This document shows, in pieces, positions 33,545 to 43,710 of a DNA stretch of 64,000 nt. The translations under genes were made by a program, and so were the position numbers. Where the stretch lies: assembly GCA_020284085.1 (NCBI GenBank), contig JACEVL010000106.1:522001-586000 (forward strand). The letters run 5' to 3'. The notes under the pieces were generated by a model. That model made no database searches. It was not told the origin of the DNA and saw only the letters and a list, made by a program, of their open reading frames with translations. Within the stretch, counting starts at the first letter, position 1; every line of letters begins with the position of its first letter. Source of the stretch: Aporrectodea caliginosa (lineage: Eukaryota > Annelida > Clitellata > Crassiclitellata > Lumbricidae).

Positions 33545-33850
33545 ATCTTTGTTGTATTGTATTGTATTGAAACTTTTATAAAGCGCCTCTAGTAGGATGA
33601 ACCGTTCAGAGGTTCTCCAAGTGCGCAAAGCCATGAGAGAAGTACTAGGTTTACAGAAAAGCGAAGCAGGAAAAATGTGAGAACAAGTGGAAGGAGACAG
33701 TGGATGCCAACGAGAGGGACCAATTGAGGCACAGAACCGAGACTGAGCCATAGCTGTTCTAGTATTAGGAACTAGAAGATCAAGTCTGTTTGAAGAGCGA
33801 AGTGGATTTTGTGCATTAGAATCAGACTCCCCAGAAATTACCAATTAATA
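33545..33850 (-). mobile_element. L2/CR1-like LINE 3' fragment
   Basis: The minus strand encodes SSNRLDLLVPNTRTAMAQSR and FCASIGPSRWHPLSPSTCS, then the tail AGAGGCGCTTTATAAAAGTT and (CAATA)n. Note the SIGPSRWHPLSP variant of the usual W-N-x-L-P. Confidence 0.65.
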
Positions 33851-33972
33851 TTTATATTTTATGTATTGATCAAAATAGCATTAGAAGGCATTAGACTTAG
33901 CAAAACTCCTTTTATACATAAAACTGATAATAATTTACTTTATATTATGATACAATTTATTTACTTATGCAG

Positions 33973-34365
33973 ATCTTGAACTGAAGTTAACTAAAGGCAT
34001 GAATTCTTCAGGAAGAGTGACGGATATAATAAGAGACGAGGAGATGAGAATATCATGCAATCCATCTTTCACTGACCAGAGTTCAAATTCTTCAATCATC
34101 TTCAATTACTTCCTGCACAGAGGAGGTCCTGTTGTGCAGATGAGCATTTTGAGAACCTATTGGACATCACAGGGAAACGTCGTCTCTAGCACTGACACTT
34201 CCAATATTTCGTCTTATGTGCTGGTTAAAGCTCCCGATGACGGCGTAATTCCGCGCTTTTCATGCAACATCGTTTGTGATTTCGTTTCCAACATTTCCGA
34301 CGTACATGTAAGCGACAACTCTACAATAGAGCTGTCTTTCAGCACCGAACCCATGGAAGTTTTAT
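33973..34365 (+). CDS. Ig-superfamily receptor, exon for Ig-like domain 2
   Basis: A 393-bp exon with acceptor CTTATGCAG and donor T|GTAAGT, phase 1 at both ends, 131 residues. From its first full codon: B-strand MRISC (C28), a long loop with an N-glycosylation sequon (NSS at 38), FNYFLHRGG where a C strand would lie, SSYVLVKAPDDG as the E strand and turn, and F-strand RFSCNIVCDF (C97 and C101). The usual core Trp is replaced by Phe (F43/F46). The domain is longer than a typical V domain and ends in a Ser/Thr-rich strand. Part of this exon recurs after the N at 36558, most likely an assembly duplicate. Confidence 0.7.
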
Positions 34366-34805
34366 GTAAGTACGAAATTAGGCTATCAATTCTTTACTGT
34401 TACACATACAAAATTGCTCAACAAGGATAATTAATTATGCCAAACACCGAGAATGAATTTCAAGGAAGCGTTTATCACATGCTACTACGGCAGTAGACAT
34501 AGCAAGAGCTCATCGTTCTTGTCGTAAATTCGAACGTATTCCTGCGACAGTCTCCTGTTTGCATTTGCCCACTGTTGTGACCTTGTACTGCGTACATGTG
34601 CAAACTGACTCAAAAAGTACTTTATTAGGTCTGTTAGATAGTAATAGTTGCAGCGAGTTTGAATGGTATCTAAACGTGCTATTATAAGTGTCCTGATTCG
34701 TACGTCCAAGCAAAGAAGCTGTCATTAGATATCCGTGATTGTTGGTTGAATAGCCTTCCTTATAATTCAAATTGGTTTACATATAATCCAAATGGTTTCA
34801 TTTAG

Positions 34806-35051
34806 ATTGGCCAACGGAAGAAAACATGACAATAATTGGTGATAACAACGGTCAGATTCTAACTTCTGCTTTACTCCAGTGTAAAGTCGCTGCCAATCCC
34901 CCGGCGACTTATGCGTGGATAGATGAAAGCAATGGTCAAGTAACCAACGGGCCAAACATCATCATTAATCACGGAGGCAAATATACTTGCAATGCTTCGA
35001 ATATCATAAGAGGACAACATTATCAACCGTCAAAGTCAATTAATTTGCAGG
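34806..35051 (+). CDS. Ig-superfamily receptor, exon for Ig-like domain 3
   Basis: A 246-bp exon with acceptor GTTTCATTTAG and donor G|GTAAGT, phase 1 at both ends, 82 residues. It shows a canonical short I/C2-type domain: ALLQCKVAANPPATYAWID (C25, Pro-Pro, W37) and GGKYTCNASN (Y59-x-C61, with an NAS sequon). The NPP-x-x-Y-x-W pattern is characteristic of I-set domains of adhesion and growth-factor receptors. It is the clearest Ig domain of the gene and probably the membrane-proximal one, as the next coding exon recognised is transmembrane. Confidence 0.8.
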
Positions 35052-35156
35052 GTAAGTAACGTATCTTAACACCTTATGTCAGCACAAGTAAGACGTATTT
35101 TAAGATCATTTCAAATAACACAGTGTAACAAATTTTAATCGTTTTTGTTCCCAGGT

Positions 35157-35842
35157 ATTAAGTGTTCTCGACATCTGACCGCAATCTTGGGGTTGTTCTT
35201 GATCAGGAACTTACCTTCTCTGAACACCTAAATATTTTATGCCGTACTTGCTCTTTTCAGTTGTGGCAATTTCGTGTCATTTCTCGTTCACTTTCACCTA
35301 ACGCTGCACGTGCTCTTGTTCATTCGTTTGTTTGTAGTAGGATTGACTACTGCAGTGTCATCTATGTTGGCTTCCCTTAAGGGCGCATTGCTCAGCTTGA
35401 TCGCGTGCTTCGTGCAGCTGCTAGGCTTGTTGGTGGGATTTCTCTAACTGGGACCATGTTCGCATTATATGCGTGACGTACTCCACTGGCCTCCTGTTTC
35501 TCAGCGCATTAAATTTAGGATTTTGGTCTGGTTCTGGCGGTGCCAATTAGGGAGCGCCTCTGCGCTACTTGCGCAGTTCTGTTGTCCTACCTCAGGGTTT
35601 GGCTGCCGCATATAAGCTGCGTTCTGCATGTCTCGCTGTGTTCCTTGGCGCGCACTTTAAAAGATGCAACTTCATGCCTTCTCAGTGGTTGGGCCGACAA
35701 CGTGGAATAATCTTCCATCTGATCTTGCGTGTTCTTTTACTAGAGACTCTGCATATACATACTTTTGCAAGAATCTTGAAAACTGTTTTCTATCGCCGGA
35801 GTTGGGTTGAAGCGCTTCTGAGTAGGTTATCTTTTTGGGGTG
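35157..35842 (+). mobile_element. CR1/L2-like LINE 3' fragment, copy in first contig
   Basis: The plus strand encodes FSTSDRNLGVVLDQELTFSE, HLNILCRTCSFQLWQFRVIS and HSFVCSRIDYCSVIYVGFP, then broken frames through SVVGPTTWNNLP-like sequence and the tail AGCGCTTCTGAGTAGGTTAT. The D-x-x-L-G-V-x-(L/F)-D ... (S/C)-x-(I/L)-D-Y-C-(N/S) blocks are typical of L2/CR1-like reverse transcriptases. A near-identical copy (37549-38231) belongs to the duplicated segment. Confidence 0.75.
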
Positions 35843-36557
35843 GGAGTAGGGTGGTCTATGGTCACATGGTAAAAAATGAAGTTCAAGCTAGATTTCAAGA
35901 CACCCCTCAGTTTTTTACACCTGTTAATCGTAACATTCTGGCAAAATTTCATCTTCCTACTCCAACTGGAAGACGGTGCTCAGAGACCCTTCCCTGTACC
36001 ATATAGAACTAATAGTGCGATAGGTTAGAAAATAAGCGTAACGTCTTGAAATCTTAAATTATGGTGATTATTAATTTACCAATGTACACACACACAGTAG
36101 TTATGTCATATTAGCAAAGTTATTTGCCGCAAGGAAACATGCACAATCAACAACTCTCAAATGATGTCCCAAGATGTATGTGTCGCAGAACTTCATTTCT
36201 TCAGGACTGCATCGTAGTATCAGTGGGAGCAGCCGTTCTGTTTGCCTCAAAAAGTTGCAGGATGAACTGTAAGTTGTTGAGGCAACAACTGTCCTCATCA
36301 TCTGGAGGAGGTTGTTCAATTATTCAAAGAACTTTACACCGTGTCCGGCAATGCTCGAATCCATTTTTTCGACGTTCAATGTTGATAGTCTGCGTTCTCA
36401 CTCCACTCGTCTGGTGAAAGGGGAAGAAATAAAACACCTACTTTAGGGACTGGAGTATCTTTGCTCTTTGTAGCCAAATCTCTTAGGCTTGCTCCCTCAT
36501 GAAGTCTGTTTGCCCTGCCTCTCACAATCTGTTCACTGCATTGGACATTCTGCACAA

Positions 36558-36558
36558 N
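36558..36558. other. Single ambiguous base N, probable contig join
   Basis: The only N seen in the window. It sits exactly where copy 1 of the 2.39-kb duplication ends and copy 2 begins. Confidence 0.85.
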
Positions 36559-36756
36559 CACAGGGAAACGTCGTCTCTAGCACTGACACTTCCAATATTT
36601 CGTCTTATGTGCTGGTTAAAGCTCCCGATGACGGCGTAATTCCGCGCTTTTCATGCAACATCGTTTGTGATTTCGTTTCCAACATTTCCGACGTACATGT
36701 AAGCGACAACTCTACAATAGAGCTGTCTTTCAGCACCGAACCCATGGAAGTTTTAT
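36559..36756 (+). CDS. Second, partial copy of exon Ig2 (likely assembly duplicate)
   Basis: The same sequence as 34168-34365 with the same donor (T|GTAAGT). It lacks its 5' half and acceptor because the copy starts at the N, so it cannot be a complete exon. The ORF that runs across the N (36489-36821) is a chimera of the LINE/TE flank and this exon. Confidence 0.35.
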
Positions 36757-37196
36757 GTAAGTACGAAATTAGGCTATCAATTCTTTACTGTTACACATAC
36801 AAAATTGCTCAACAAGGATAATTAATTATGCCAAACACCGAGAATGAATTTCAAGGAAGCGTTTATCACATGCTACTACGGCAGTAGACATAGCAAGAGC
36901 TCATCGTTCTTGTCGTAAATTCGAACGTATTCCTGCGACAGTCTCCTGTTTGCATTTGCCCACTGTTGTGACCTTGTACTGCGTACATGTGCAAACTGAC
37001 TCAAAAAGTACTTTATTAGGTCTGTTAGATAGTAATAGTTGCAGCGAGTTTGAATGGTATCTAAACGTGCTATTATAAGTGTCCTGATTCGTACGTCCAA
37101 GCAAAGAAGCTGTCATTAGATATCCGTGATTGTTGGTTGAATAGCCTTCCTTATAATTCAAATTGGTTTACATATAATCCAAATGGTTTCATTTAG

Positions 37197-37442
37197 ATTG
37201 GCCAACGGAAGAAAACATGACAATAATTGGTGATAACAACGGTCAGATTCTAACTTCTGCTTTACTCCAGTGTAAAGTCGCTGCCAATCCCCCGGCGACT
37301 TATGCGTGGATAGATGAAAGCAATGGTCAAGTAACCAACGGGCCAAACATCATCATTAATCACGGAGGCAAATATACTTGCAATGCTTCGAATATCATAA
37401 GAGGACAACATTATCAACCGTCAAAGTCAATTAATTTGCAGG
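37197..37442 (+). CDS. Second copy of exon Ig3 (likely assembly duplicate)
   Basis: Appears identical to 34806-35051, splice sites included, offset by 2391 bp. If the duplication were real, this would give a receptor with a repeated membrane-proximal Ig domain. The coincident single N argues instead for unmerged contig overlap. Confidence 0.35.
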
Positions 37443-37548
37443 GTAAGTAACGTATCTTAACACCTTATGTCAGCACAAGTAAGACGTATTTTAAGATCAT
37501 TTCAAATAACACAGTGTAACAAATTTTAATCGTTTTTGTTCCCAGGTA

Positions 37549-38231
37549 TTAAGTGTTCTCGACATCTGACCGCAATCTTGGGGTTGTTCTTGATCAGGAA
37601 CTTACCTTCTCTGAACACCTAAATATTTTATGCCGTACTTGCTCTTTTCAGTTGTGGCAATTTCGTGTCATTTCTCGTTCACTTTCACCTAACGCTGCAC
37701 GTGCTCTTGTTCATTCGTTTGTTTGTAGTAGGATTGACTACTGCAGTGTCATCTATGTTGGCTTCCCCTTGGGGCGCATTGCTCAGCTTGATCGCGTGCT
37801 TCGTGCAGCTGCTAGGCTTGTTGGTGATTTCTCTAAATGGGACCATGTCTCGCATTATATGCGTGACGTACTCCACTAGCTTCCTGTTTCTCAGCGCAAT
37901 CAATTTAGGATTTCGGTCTGGATCTCCTGGCGGTGCCAATTAGGGAGCGCCCAGGCCTACTTGCGCGAGTTCTGTTGTCCTACCTCAGGTTTGGCTGCCC
38001 GCATAAAGCTGCGTTCTGCATGTCTCGCGCTGTTCCCTTAGCGCGCACTTTAAAGATGCAACTTCATGCCTTCTCAGTGGTTGGGCCGACAACGTGGAAT
38101 AATCTTCCATCTGATCTGCGTGTTCTTTTACTAGAGACTCTGCATAAACCTTTCATAAGAATTTGAAAACTGTTTTCTATCGCCGGAGTTGGGTTGGAGC
38201 GCTTCTGAGTAGGTTATCTTGGGGGGGGGGG
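37549..38231 (+). mobile_element. CR1/L2-like LINE 3' fragment, copy in second contig
   Basis: The same LINE as 35157-35842 with a cleaner frame (37553-37879 open). It is interrupted at a G run (38221-38231) by the TAGGGTGG element, and its 3' end resumes at 40080 with GCGCTATGGCGAAGTCCTC and TGAATGAA repeats to about 40125. Confidence 0.75.
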
Positions 38232-40071
38232 TAGGGTGGTCCATGGTCACATGGTAAGAAATGAAGTTCAAGCTAGATTTCAAGACACCCCTCAGTTTTT
38301 TACACCTGTTAATCGTAACATTCTGGCAAAATTTCATCTTCCTACTCCAACTGGAAGACGGTGCTCAGAGACCCTTCCCTGTACCATATAGAACTAATAG
38401 TGCGATAGGTTAGAAAATAAGCGTAACGTCTTGAAATCTTAAATTATGGTGATTATTAATTTACCAATGTACACACACACAGTAGTTATGTCATATTAGC
38501 AAAGTTATTTGCCGCAAGGAAACATGCACAATCAACAACTCTCAAATGATGTCCCAAGATGTATGTGTCGCAGAACTTCATTTCTTCAGGACTGCATCGT
38601 AGTATCAGTGGGAGCAGCCGTTCTGTTTGCCTCAAAAAGTTGCAGGATGAACTGTAAGTTGTTGAGGCAACAACTGTCCTCATCATCTGGAGGAGGTTGT
38701 TCAATTATTCAAAGAACTTTACACCGTGTCCGGCAATGCTCGAATCCATTTTTTCGACGTTCAATGTTGATAGTCTGCGTTCTCACTCCACTCGTCTGGT
38801 GAAAGGGGAAGAAATAAAACACCTACTTTAGGGACTGGAGTATCTTTGCTCTTTGTAGCCAAATCTCTTAGGCTTGCTCCCTCATGAAGTCTGTTTGCCC
38901 TGCCTCTCACAATCTGTTCACTGCATTGGACATTCTGCACAATCTTCATCTTCTGCAATTTTCCTTCCCGCCATATTGTTGAGGAAGGTGATGGTGGATT
39001 CACATAAATTTTCTGTGTCAGCGTGTGTCTCCAGTCTCTGTAATTTGTCATATGCCACATTTCAGAAGCAGCCTTAAAACTACTTTTGAATATTGGTAGG
39101 CTATGTGTAGGTAACTTAAAGGCACAAAAGTGAAGACCTTGGCTAAGATCGCTTACATGATATGGTGAAAGCAAGCCAATCACAGGAACTTTCGACCAGT
39201 CATATTTTCCAGAAGAACACATGCTCCATTCAAGCGGCCAGTGTTCACAGAAGTACTGTCAAAGCTCATGACTTGAACTTTTTTAGTCAACTTCAATGCT
39301 TCCAGCAGATCAGTAATAGCCTTTGCTTCATTAAGTCCTCTTCCAAAGGGCAACTTTAGAATTCCTAGCAGATAATCCTTGTCACCTCCAGAAACCAGCA
39401 CTGGCAGGCGGTGTAAGTCGTTGATTGAAAAATCTCAGAAAGCATTTTACCTACCCTGTTAACCACCAAGGGACAATCTAGTATAGATTCGCGCCTATTA
39501 CGGAATCAACATGTTCATTTTAAGCTTTCTCTCTATATATGTATGTAATGTAACTATGTATGTATGTATAGCAACCTATGTATGTATGTATGTATGTATG
39601 TATGTGTGCATGCATGTATGCATGTATACATATATGCATACATTATGTTTGTATGTATTTATCAATGTATGAAATGCTGCAGAATGCAGTTGAAAGATAT
39701 GAATTCAGGATAAACAGTACTATTGTACAAATATCAATGAAAATAAATGTCAACACAATATCTGTTATTGAAAAGGAAGTGGATAGCACGATCTGTAATA
39801 GGTACTGTGAATTGAGTCGTAAATATAAAAAGTTAGTAAGAGAACATGACTGCATAGTCCCATAAGAAAGTTACCAAGATAATCACATTTTGTAACACAT
39901 TTATTTTGCTTTTACACAACGATTGCAATGGTGTAAGTTTGTGTCATTGAGCACCATCTTCCAGTTGAAGTAGAAAGCTGAAATTTTGCCAGAATAATAC
40001 AAATGACAAGTGTAAAAAATGTAGGGGTGTCCTGGCCTCTAGCATGACTTTTATGTTTATGGACCACCATA
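38232..40071 (-). mobile_element. TAGGGTGG-terminated element with long inverted repeats in a LINE tail
   Basis: The left end is TAGGGTGGTCCATGGTCACA and the right end complements it (ATGGACCACCATA). Inverted similarity extends about 140 bp inward (AAGACACCCCTCAG, TTTTTTACACCTGTTA, GGCAAAATTTCATCTT, ACTGGAAGACGGTGCTCA). It sits in a G run, with GGGGGGGG on both sides, consistent with an 8-bp target duplication. The minus strand (39401-39180) encodes VMSFDSTSVNTGRLNGACVL and LENMTGRKFL, matching the remnants at 29.9 kb and 46.7 kb. The left end of this element also appears in the first contig copy from 35843. Confidence 0.75.
39535..39665. repeat. (GTAT)n microsatellite, imperfect
   Basis: TATG/GTAT units with GCAT variants. 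Confidence 0.85.
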
Positions 40072-40129
40072 GGGGGGGGCGCTATGGCGAAGTCCTCTGA
40101 ATGAATGAAAAATGAATGAATGATTGAAA

Positions 40130-40957
40130 GTGTTATTTCCTAATCGCCTGTGCCTCAAAAGCATAATAAATGGCTACTATTTCTCACACACTCTATTCTT
40201 GTGACCAGGACAGTGATACTCTGAAATTTACATATCTTACGGAACATTAAAGATGAATCCAGAACTTTGTAGAAATATAAATAGCAGTATGAATGCAGTG
40301 GCCTTAAGCCTGCCAGTTCAGTTTAGTTCTGGCTGCCTACGTGGATACCTATCTGGAGCACAGTTGGCGCAGTAGGCTATCGCAAGGCCTAAAACCAGGT
40401 GTAGCTGTTTGAGACTGGTGAGGAACCGCGGCAAAATGAGCTGCAGGATGTCCCTCAAAGTTCATATCTTTGATACTGATCTTGATTACATCCAAGGAGA
40501 ACATGGCAGGGTACTCCTGAGGAGCAAAGCGAGCGCTTCCGCTAGGATATACGGGACTTTTGAAAGTCGCTAACATGGACAGTATGACGAGAACATAATG
40601 GGAGACTACATTTGGGTCTGATTCGTGAAAGTGATTAATAGTACACTCGTAAATTTCGAAAAACTACTCACTTAAAAATATTTTGCTATCCTTTTTGTGT
40701 AACTGTACTGTGTAAATACGTTTTAATTTTGCTTCACATGTTGTTTGTTTTGACTTTATGTGAAGAAAAAGACGCAAATTCGCACGTGTTTGCATAAGAA
40801 TTGGTAAATTTCAAAGTATCATAGTCCTTGTCACAAAGTTTTCAGAGGATAACATCCATTTCCTATACTTTCGAGGCATAAGCACGTACGAAATAACACT
40901 TACTACCCGGGAACAAAAATCGTGTTACATGTACATAGTGCAATGCATTCAATTTTG
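40130..40957 (-). other. Mostly unassigned; one open minus-strand frame of about 105 codons
   Basis: Between about 40660 and 40349 the minus strand is open: FEIYECTINHFHESDPNVV, SHYVLVILSMLATFKSPVY, then APQEYPAMFSLDVIKISI. The Y-E-C-x-I-N start is Ig-like in flavour, but no domain can be assigned and no convincing splice sites frame it. It may be chance. Confidence 0.2.
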
Positions 40958-41213
40958 TTACTCATATAGCGCCGTTTTCATAAGGTTTCTGGCCTCAAAT
41001 CGTTCGTCACATGAAATAAAATTGTAATCGATAATAGTATTTCGTTGGAGAAGAACCTTCAAATCCAAGAGCGCTGAGTCCTGACTGTTTAACAGATCTA
41101 GAGAGACATAGCCTAACTGTCTGAAAACGCACTTGTTTAGATCCATTGGATACGTCACATTAGGAAACAATTTGGTTAAGTTTTGCTTCATCCCATAGTC
41201 CCAGTCCCTATAC
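40958..41213 (-). CDS. Candidate terminal exon, minus strand, unrecognised protein
   Basis: After an acceptor (TAGCCAG, minus strand, AG at 41215-41214), an open frame reads YRDWDYGMKQNLTKLFPNV, then YPMDLNKCVFRQLGYVSLDL, continues with LKVLLQRNTIIDYNFISC and ends in a stop at 40958, about 84 codons. The aromatic-rich start, balanced composition and clean acceptor look like real coding sequence, but I do not recognise the family. If real, it belongs to a minus-strand gene inside the receptor's intron, or is a relic. Confidence 0.35.
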
Positions 41214-41309
41214 CTGGCTAATTGGCTTACAACTTAGCATGTAGTAGTAATAATAAATAGGTTGGTGTTGCTGATAGTAGGTATAGTAGCACTAGCAGCA
41301 GCAGCAGGA

Positions 41310-41395
41310 CAAAGAAGAACATTTATTCGTACCCATCGCCGCCAAATGGCTGGCGTTAGGAACTGATTGTGATGATGATGATAATGCATATTATA
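41310..41395 (+). mobile_element. RTE-type LINE 3' tail
   Basis: TTATTCGTACCCATCGCCG, AAATGGCTGGCGTTAGGAAC and a (GAT)n tail match the RTE 3' end at 16954-17070. Confidence 0.5.
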
Positions 41396-41418
41396 ATGAT
41401 TATAATTCTACTTCTATG

Positions 41419-41476
41419 CTAAGAAGAAGCAGGAGAAGGAGGAGCAGGAGGAGGAAGATGAGGAAGACGAAGAGCA
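41419..41476. repeat. Purine-rich AGGAGGA tract
   Basis: Imperfect AGA/AGG repeats. No function is evident. Confidence 0.6.
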
Positions 41477-41744
41477 GTACTTTAAGCTAGCCCTGAAACA
41501 GTCATGAGTATCAAATGTTAGCGACTTCATTTCTTAGCCTCGGCATATGAGGGCGGGTGGCCAATCCTCTGCCTCGTCGTATCATCTATACTAAACAACT
41601 ACGATTAAGAAGCTATAGTTATAGTATGGATTCAATGACAGCGAACTTGTTTATGGAACATCATTCTGCCGAACTGAATAATTGGACAATGTTTGGCGTG
41701 TCTCTTTTCGAGATTAGTGCTCTCAATTAAACGTTTAACAAATG

Positions 41745-42030
41745 TATGTAGTAATAATATGTATATATGTATGTATGTATGTATGTACGTTTGTACATGT
41801 ATGCATGTATGCAATAATATGCATGTATGTATATACATCCGTATGTATGTATGTATGTATGTATGTATGTATGTGTGTACGTATGTATGTATGTATGTAT
41901 GTATGTATGTATGTATGTGTGTAGGCCTACGTATGTATGTATGTATGTATGTATGTATGTATGTATGTATGTATTTACGTGCGTATGTGTGTATAACACT
42001 GTATATGTATGTATATTTGTATGTAAGTAT
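41745..42030. repeat. (GTAT)n microsatellite, long and interrupted
   Basis: Nearly 300 bp of GTAT units. The Tyr/Val/Met/Cys-rich ORFs on both strands are artefacts. Confidence 0.9.
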
Positions 42031-42035
42031 GTATA

Positions 42036-42345
42036 TATGAACTTTGGCAAGACAAAAACGATTATATTTGCGACAAAGACAACACCCACCGGATCCTTGT
42101 GGCAGGAGTACAGCTGGAAATGTAGAGTGTTTTACTCACCTTGGAAGCAGTACGACATAATGTCTTAGATTTTGCACAAGCGAAATAAAGATACGAATAG
42201 CCAAGGGATTAGCGGTGTTGGAAGCATTGGACAGGATCTGGAAGAGCAGCGCAAGCAGCACGAAAACCAAGACATGTATCTTCAGCAGCATGATGTATGG
42301 TTGCGAGACATGGGTCTTAACAAATTCTGTCACGCCATACCTGAA
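42036..42345 (+). pseudogene. RTE-type reverse transcriptase C-terminal fragment
   Basis: The plus strand reads MNFGKTKTIIFATKTT, then in shifted frames ECFTHLGSS, IKIRIAKGLAVLEALDRIW and MMYGCETWVLTNS. These correspond to K-T-K ... F-x-Y-L-G-S ... E-I-x-x-R-I-x-x-A ... W ... L-x-Y-G-x-E-x-W of RTE-type retrotransposons. Several frameshifts are present. Confidence 0.6.
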
Positions 42346-42880
42346 AACATGAACCTCCACTTATGATCATTTACATGTCCGTTTCTATAAGAACTGGTGA
42401 AGCCTCAGCTCTTTGCAGAGCATACATGATATAATTAAACATGCATTATTTTAATGGCATGTTGGTAGTTACCGTTGCTTCATCCCACTATGAACTGTGC
42501 AAGCGAATGAGGAAACCCGATCCTCCGCAGCAGATCACGATATACCCAGTAATATTCTGCCAAATTGGCATTTTCGCATCGTCAAGAATTGGGTTAACGT
42601 TAACCCTCTAACGTATATAACCTAACACTTCTATTTAAGAGCGACCTCAAGCTGAGGCTTACAGGCTTACGGAAGCACTTTAAATTACGTTCACTTCTGC
42701 CACAAAACTTCGCAGGGGAAACAGAGATAAACATGTGGTACAATGCAGGCGGATTGACCAAGGGCCACAACCATATAAGTAAAGTATCACCACTAAAATT
42801 ATCACAGGTTTCGGATGAGTGTTTCTCTTCTATCAAAGTTTAACGTCGTCGCTGACATCAAAAGACAACATATGCTTTCA
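42346..42880. other. Unassigned stretch
   Basis: No gene, RNA or clear repeat was recognised. Confidence 0.4.
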
Positions 42881-43090
42881 GGGGGGCCCGATAGCGCAAT
42901 GGATAACATCTGGCACGGAGATCGAGAGGTACCGAGTTCTAGCCCCCGTTGGGTGGACATGCTTTGTAGGCTGCTATTAGCGCCGTTGTATTGCAGGCTG
43001 TCTGTTCTGTTAGTAGTTAAGATTTAAATTGCATAGCATCATGATAACATGTAAAATAATGTACAGCGCAGTACGTTTGTCAGGCGCTTA
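42881..43090 (+). mobile_element. tRNA-derived SINE
   Basis: The head has box A-like TAGCGCAATGGATAACATC, as in tRNA-Arg-derived SINEs, and a decayed box B (CCGAGTTCTAGCCCC). The tail TACAGCGCAGTACGTTTG then CAGGCGCTTATTAA is shared with the SINE at 20045. Confidence 0.6.
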
Positions 43091-43094
43091 TTAA

Positions 43095-43156
43095 CCCTTC
43101 AATGACGAGCATGTACTAAAATGTATGGGAAACCAATGCAGCTCGTCGTTAAAGGG
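43095..43156. mobile_element. 62-bp piggyBac-like mini-hairpin with TTAA sites
   Basis: The left arm is CCCTTCAATGACGAGC and the right arm is GCTCGTCGTTAAAGGG, inverted repeats of 16-20 bp with TTAA on both sides (43091-43094, 43157-43160). CCCTTT-type ends with TTAA duplications are the piggyBac signature. The interior is only about 25 bp. Confidence 0.55.
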
Positions 43157-43584
43157 TTAAAGAAAAAGATATTATATTATTATTATTTACATTTGTCGTC
43201 AACGGCCTTTGATGTCAACGACGACGTCAATCCTTGGATTAGAAACGCTCCAGCGCTCTCACCTGAAACCACGACCACCGACGCGTTGTCCACCGTCGTC
43301 CTGTATTAATCAACGGGCATCACCTTGTTTAACGCAGCTTGCGTATCACCGTGCGGTACTGATCCCGTCGACACCAAATCTCTCAAGACCTTAAGATGAT
43401 CACCCATTTGTTTCTGCATTTTTCCTGCCGCTAAGCTTTCAAAGAATTTTGCAGTTCAGCCCTTACACCACAGATTTCTGCAACATGGCCGCATCCTTGG
43501 AAAAGTATCTTAGTTAATGTGGCCTTTCATTGGTTTACTTTAACTACGTACAATTATAATAATAAAATATATTTTTATGTTTAG

Positions 43585-43710
43585 TCGTGGAAGATAATAC
43601 GCATCAAAACCCCACTGTTTTTATTCTGCTCGGAGTAGCAGCCCTAACTGTAATCATTATTCTGGCCATTCTACTTAGTCGCATATGTGGTCAACAGGAA
43701 AGAAATACCG
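43585..43710 (+). CDS. Ig-superfamily receptor, transmembrane exon
   Basis: A 126-bp exon with acceptor TTTATGTTTAG and donor G|GTACGT, phase 1 at both ends, 42 residues. It opens with a short polar juxtamembrane piece (VEDNTHQNP), continues with about 20 hydrophobic residues (VFILLGVAALTVIIILAI...), then a stop-transfer stretch (SRICGQQERNT). This is a single-pass type I membrane anchor with a palmitoylation-prone Cys just inside. Phase compatibility with the Ig exons upstream and the tail exon downstream ties it to one gene. It lies 8.5 kb past the first Ig3 exon and 7 kb before the tail. Confidence 0.7.

Larger units (their letters stand above)
34168..36557. repeat. 2.39-kb duplicated segment, first copy
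   Basis: 34168-36557 and 36559-38941 are near identical, covering part of exon Ig2, exon Ig3, introns, a LINE fragment and the left part of a TAGGGTGG element. Differences cluster in 35380-35860 and are mostly single-base indels and short-run changes. The copies meet at a single N (36558). Confidence 0.95.

Noticed and set aside
36489..36821. ORF joining a short plus-strand peptide to part of exon Ig2
   Set aside because: It crosses the N at 36558 and joins sequences that are contiguous only in the assembly.
38761..39222. 153-codon minus-strand ORF next to the FDSTSVNTG remnant
   Set aside because: It may be part of that element's gene, but I saw no motif to support the frame, so it is not called separately.
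41693..42089. ORFs rich in Met-Tyr-Val-Cys or His-Thr-Tyr
   Set aside because: Pure GTAT/ATAC microsatellite translation on both strands.
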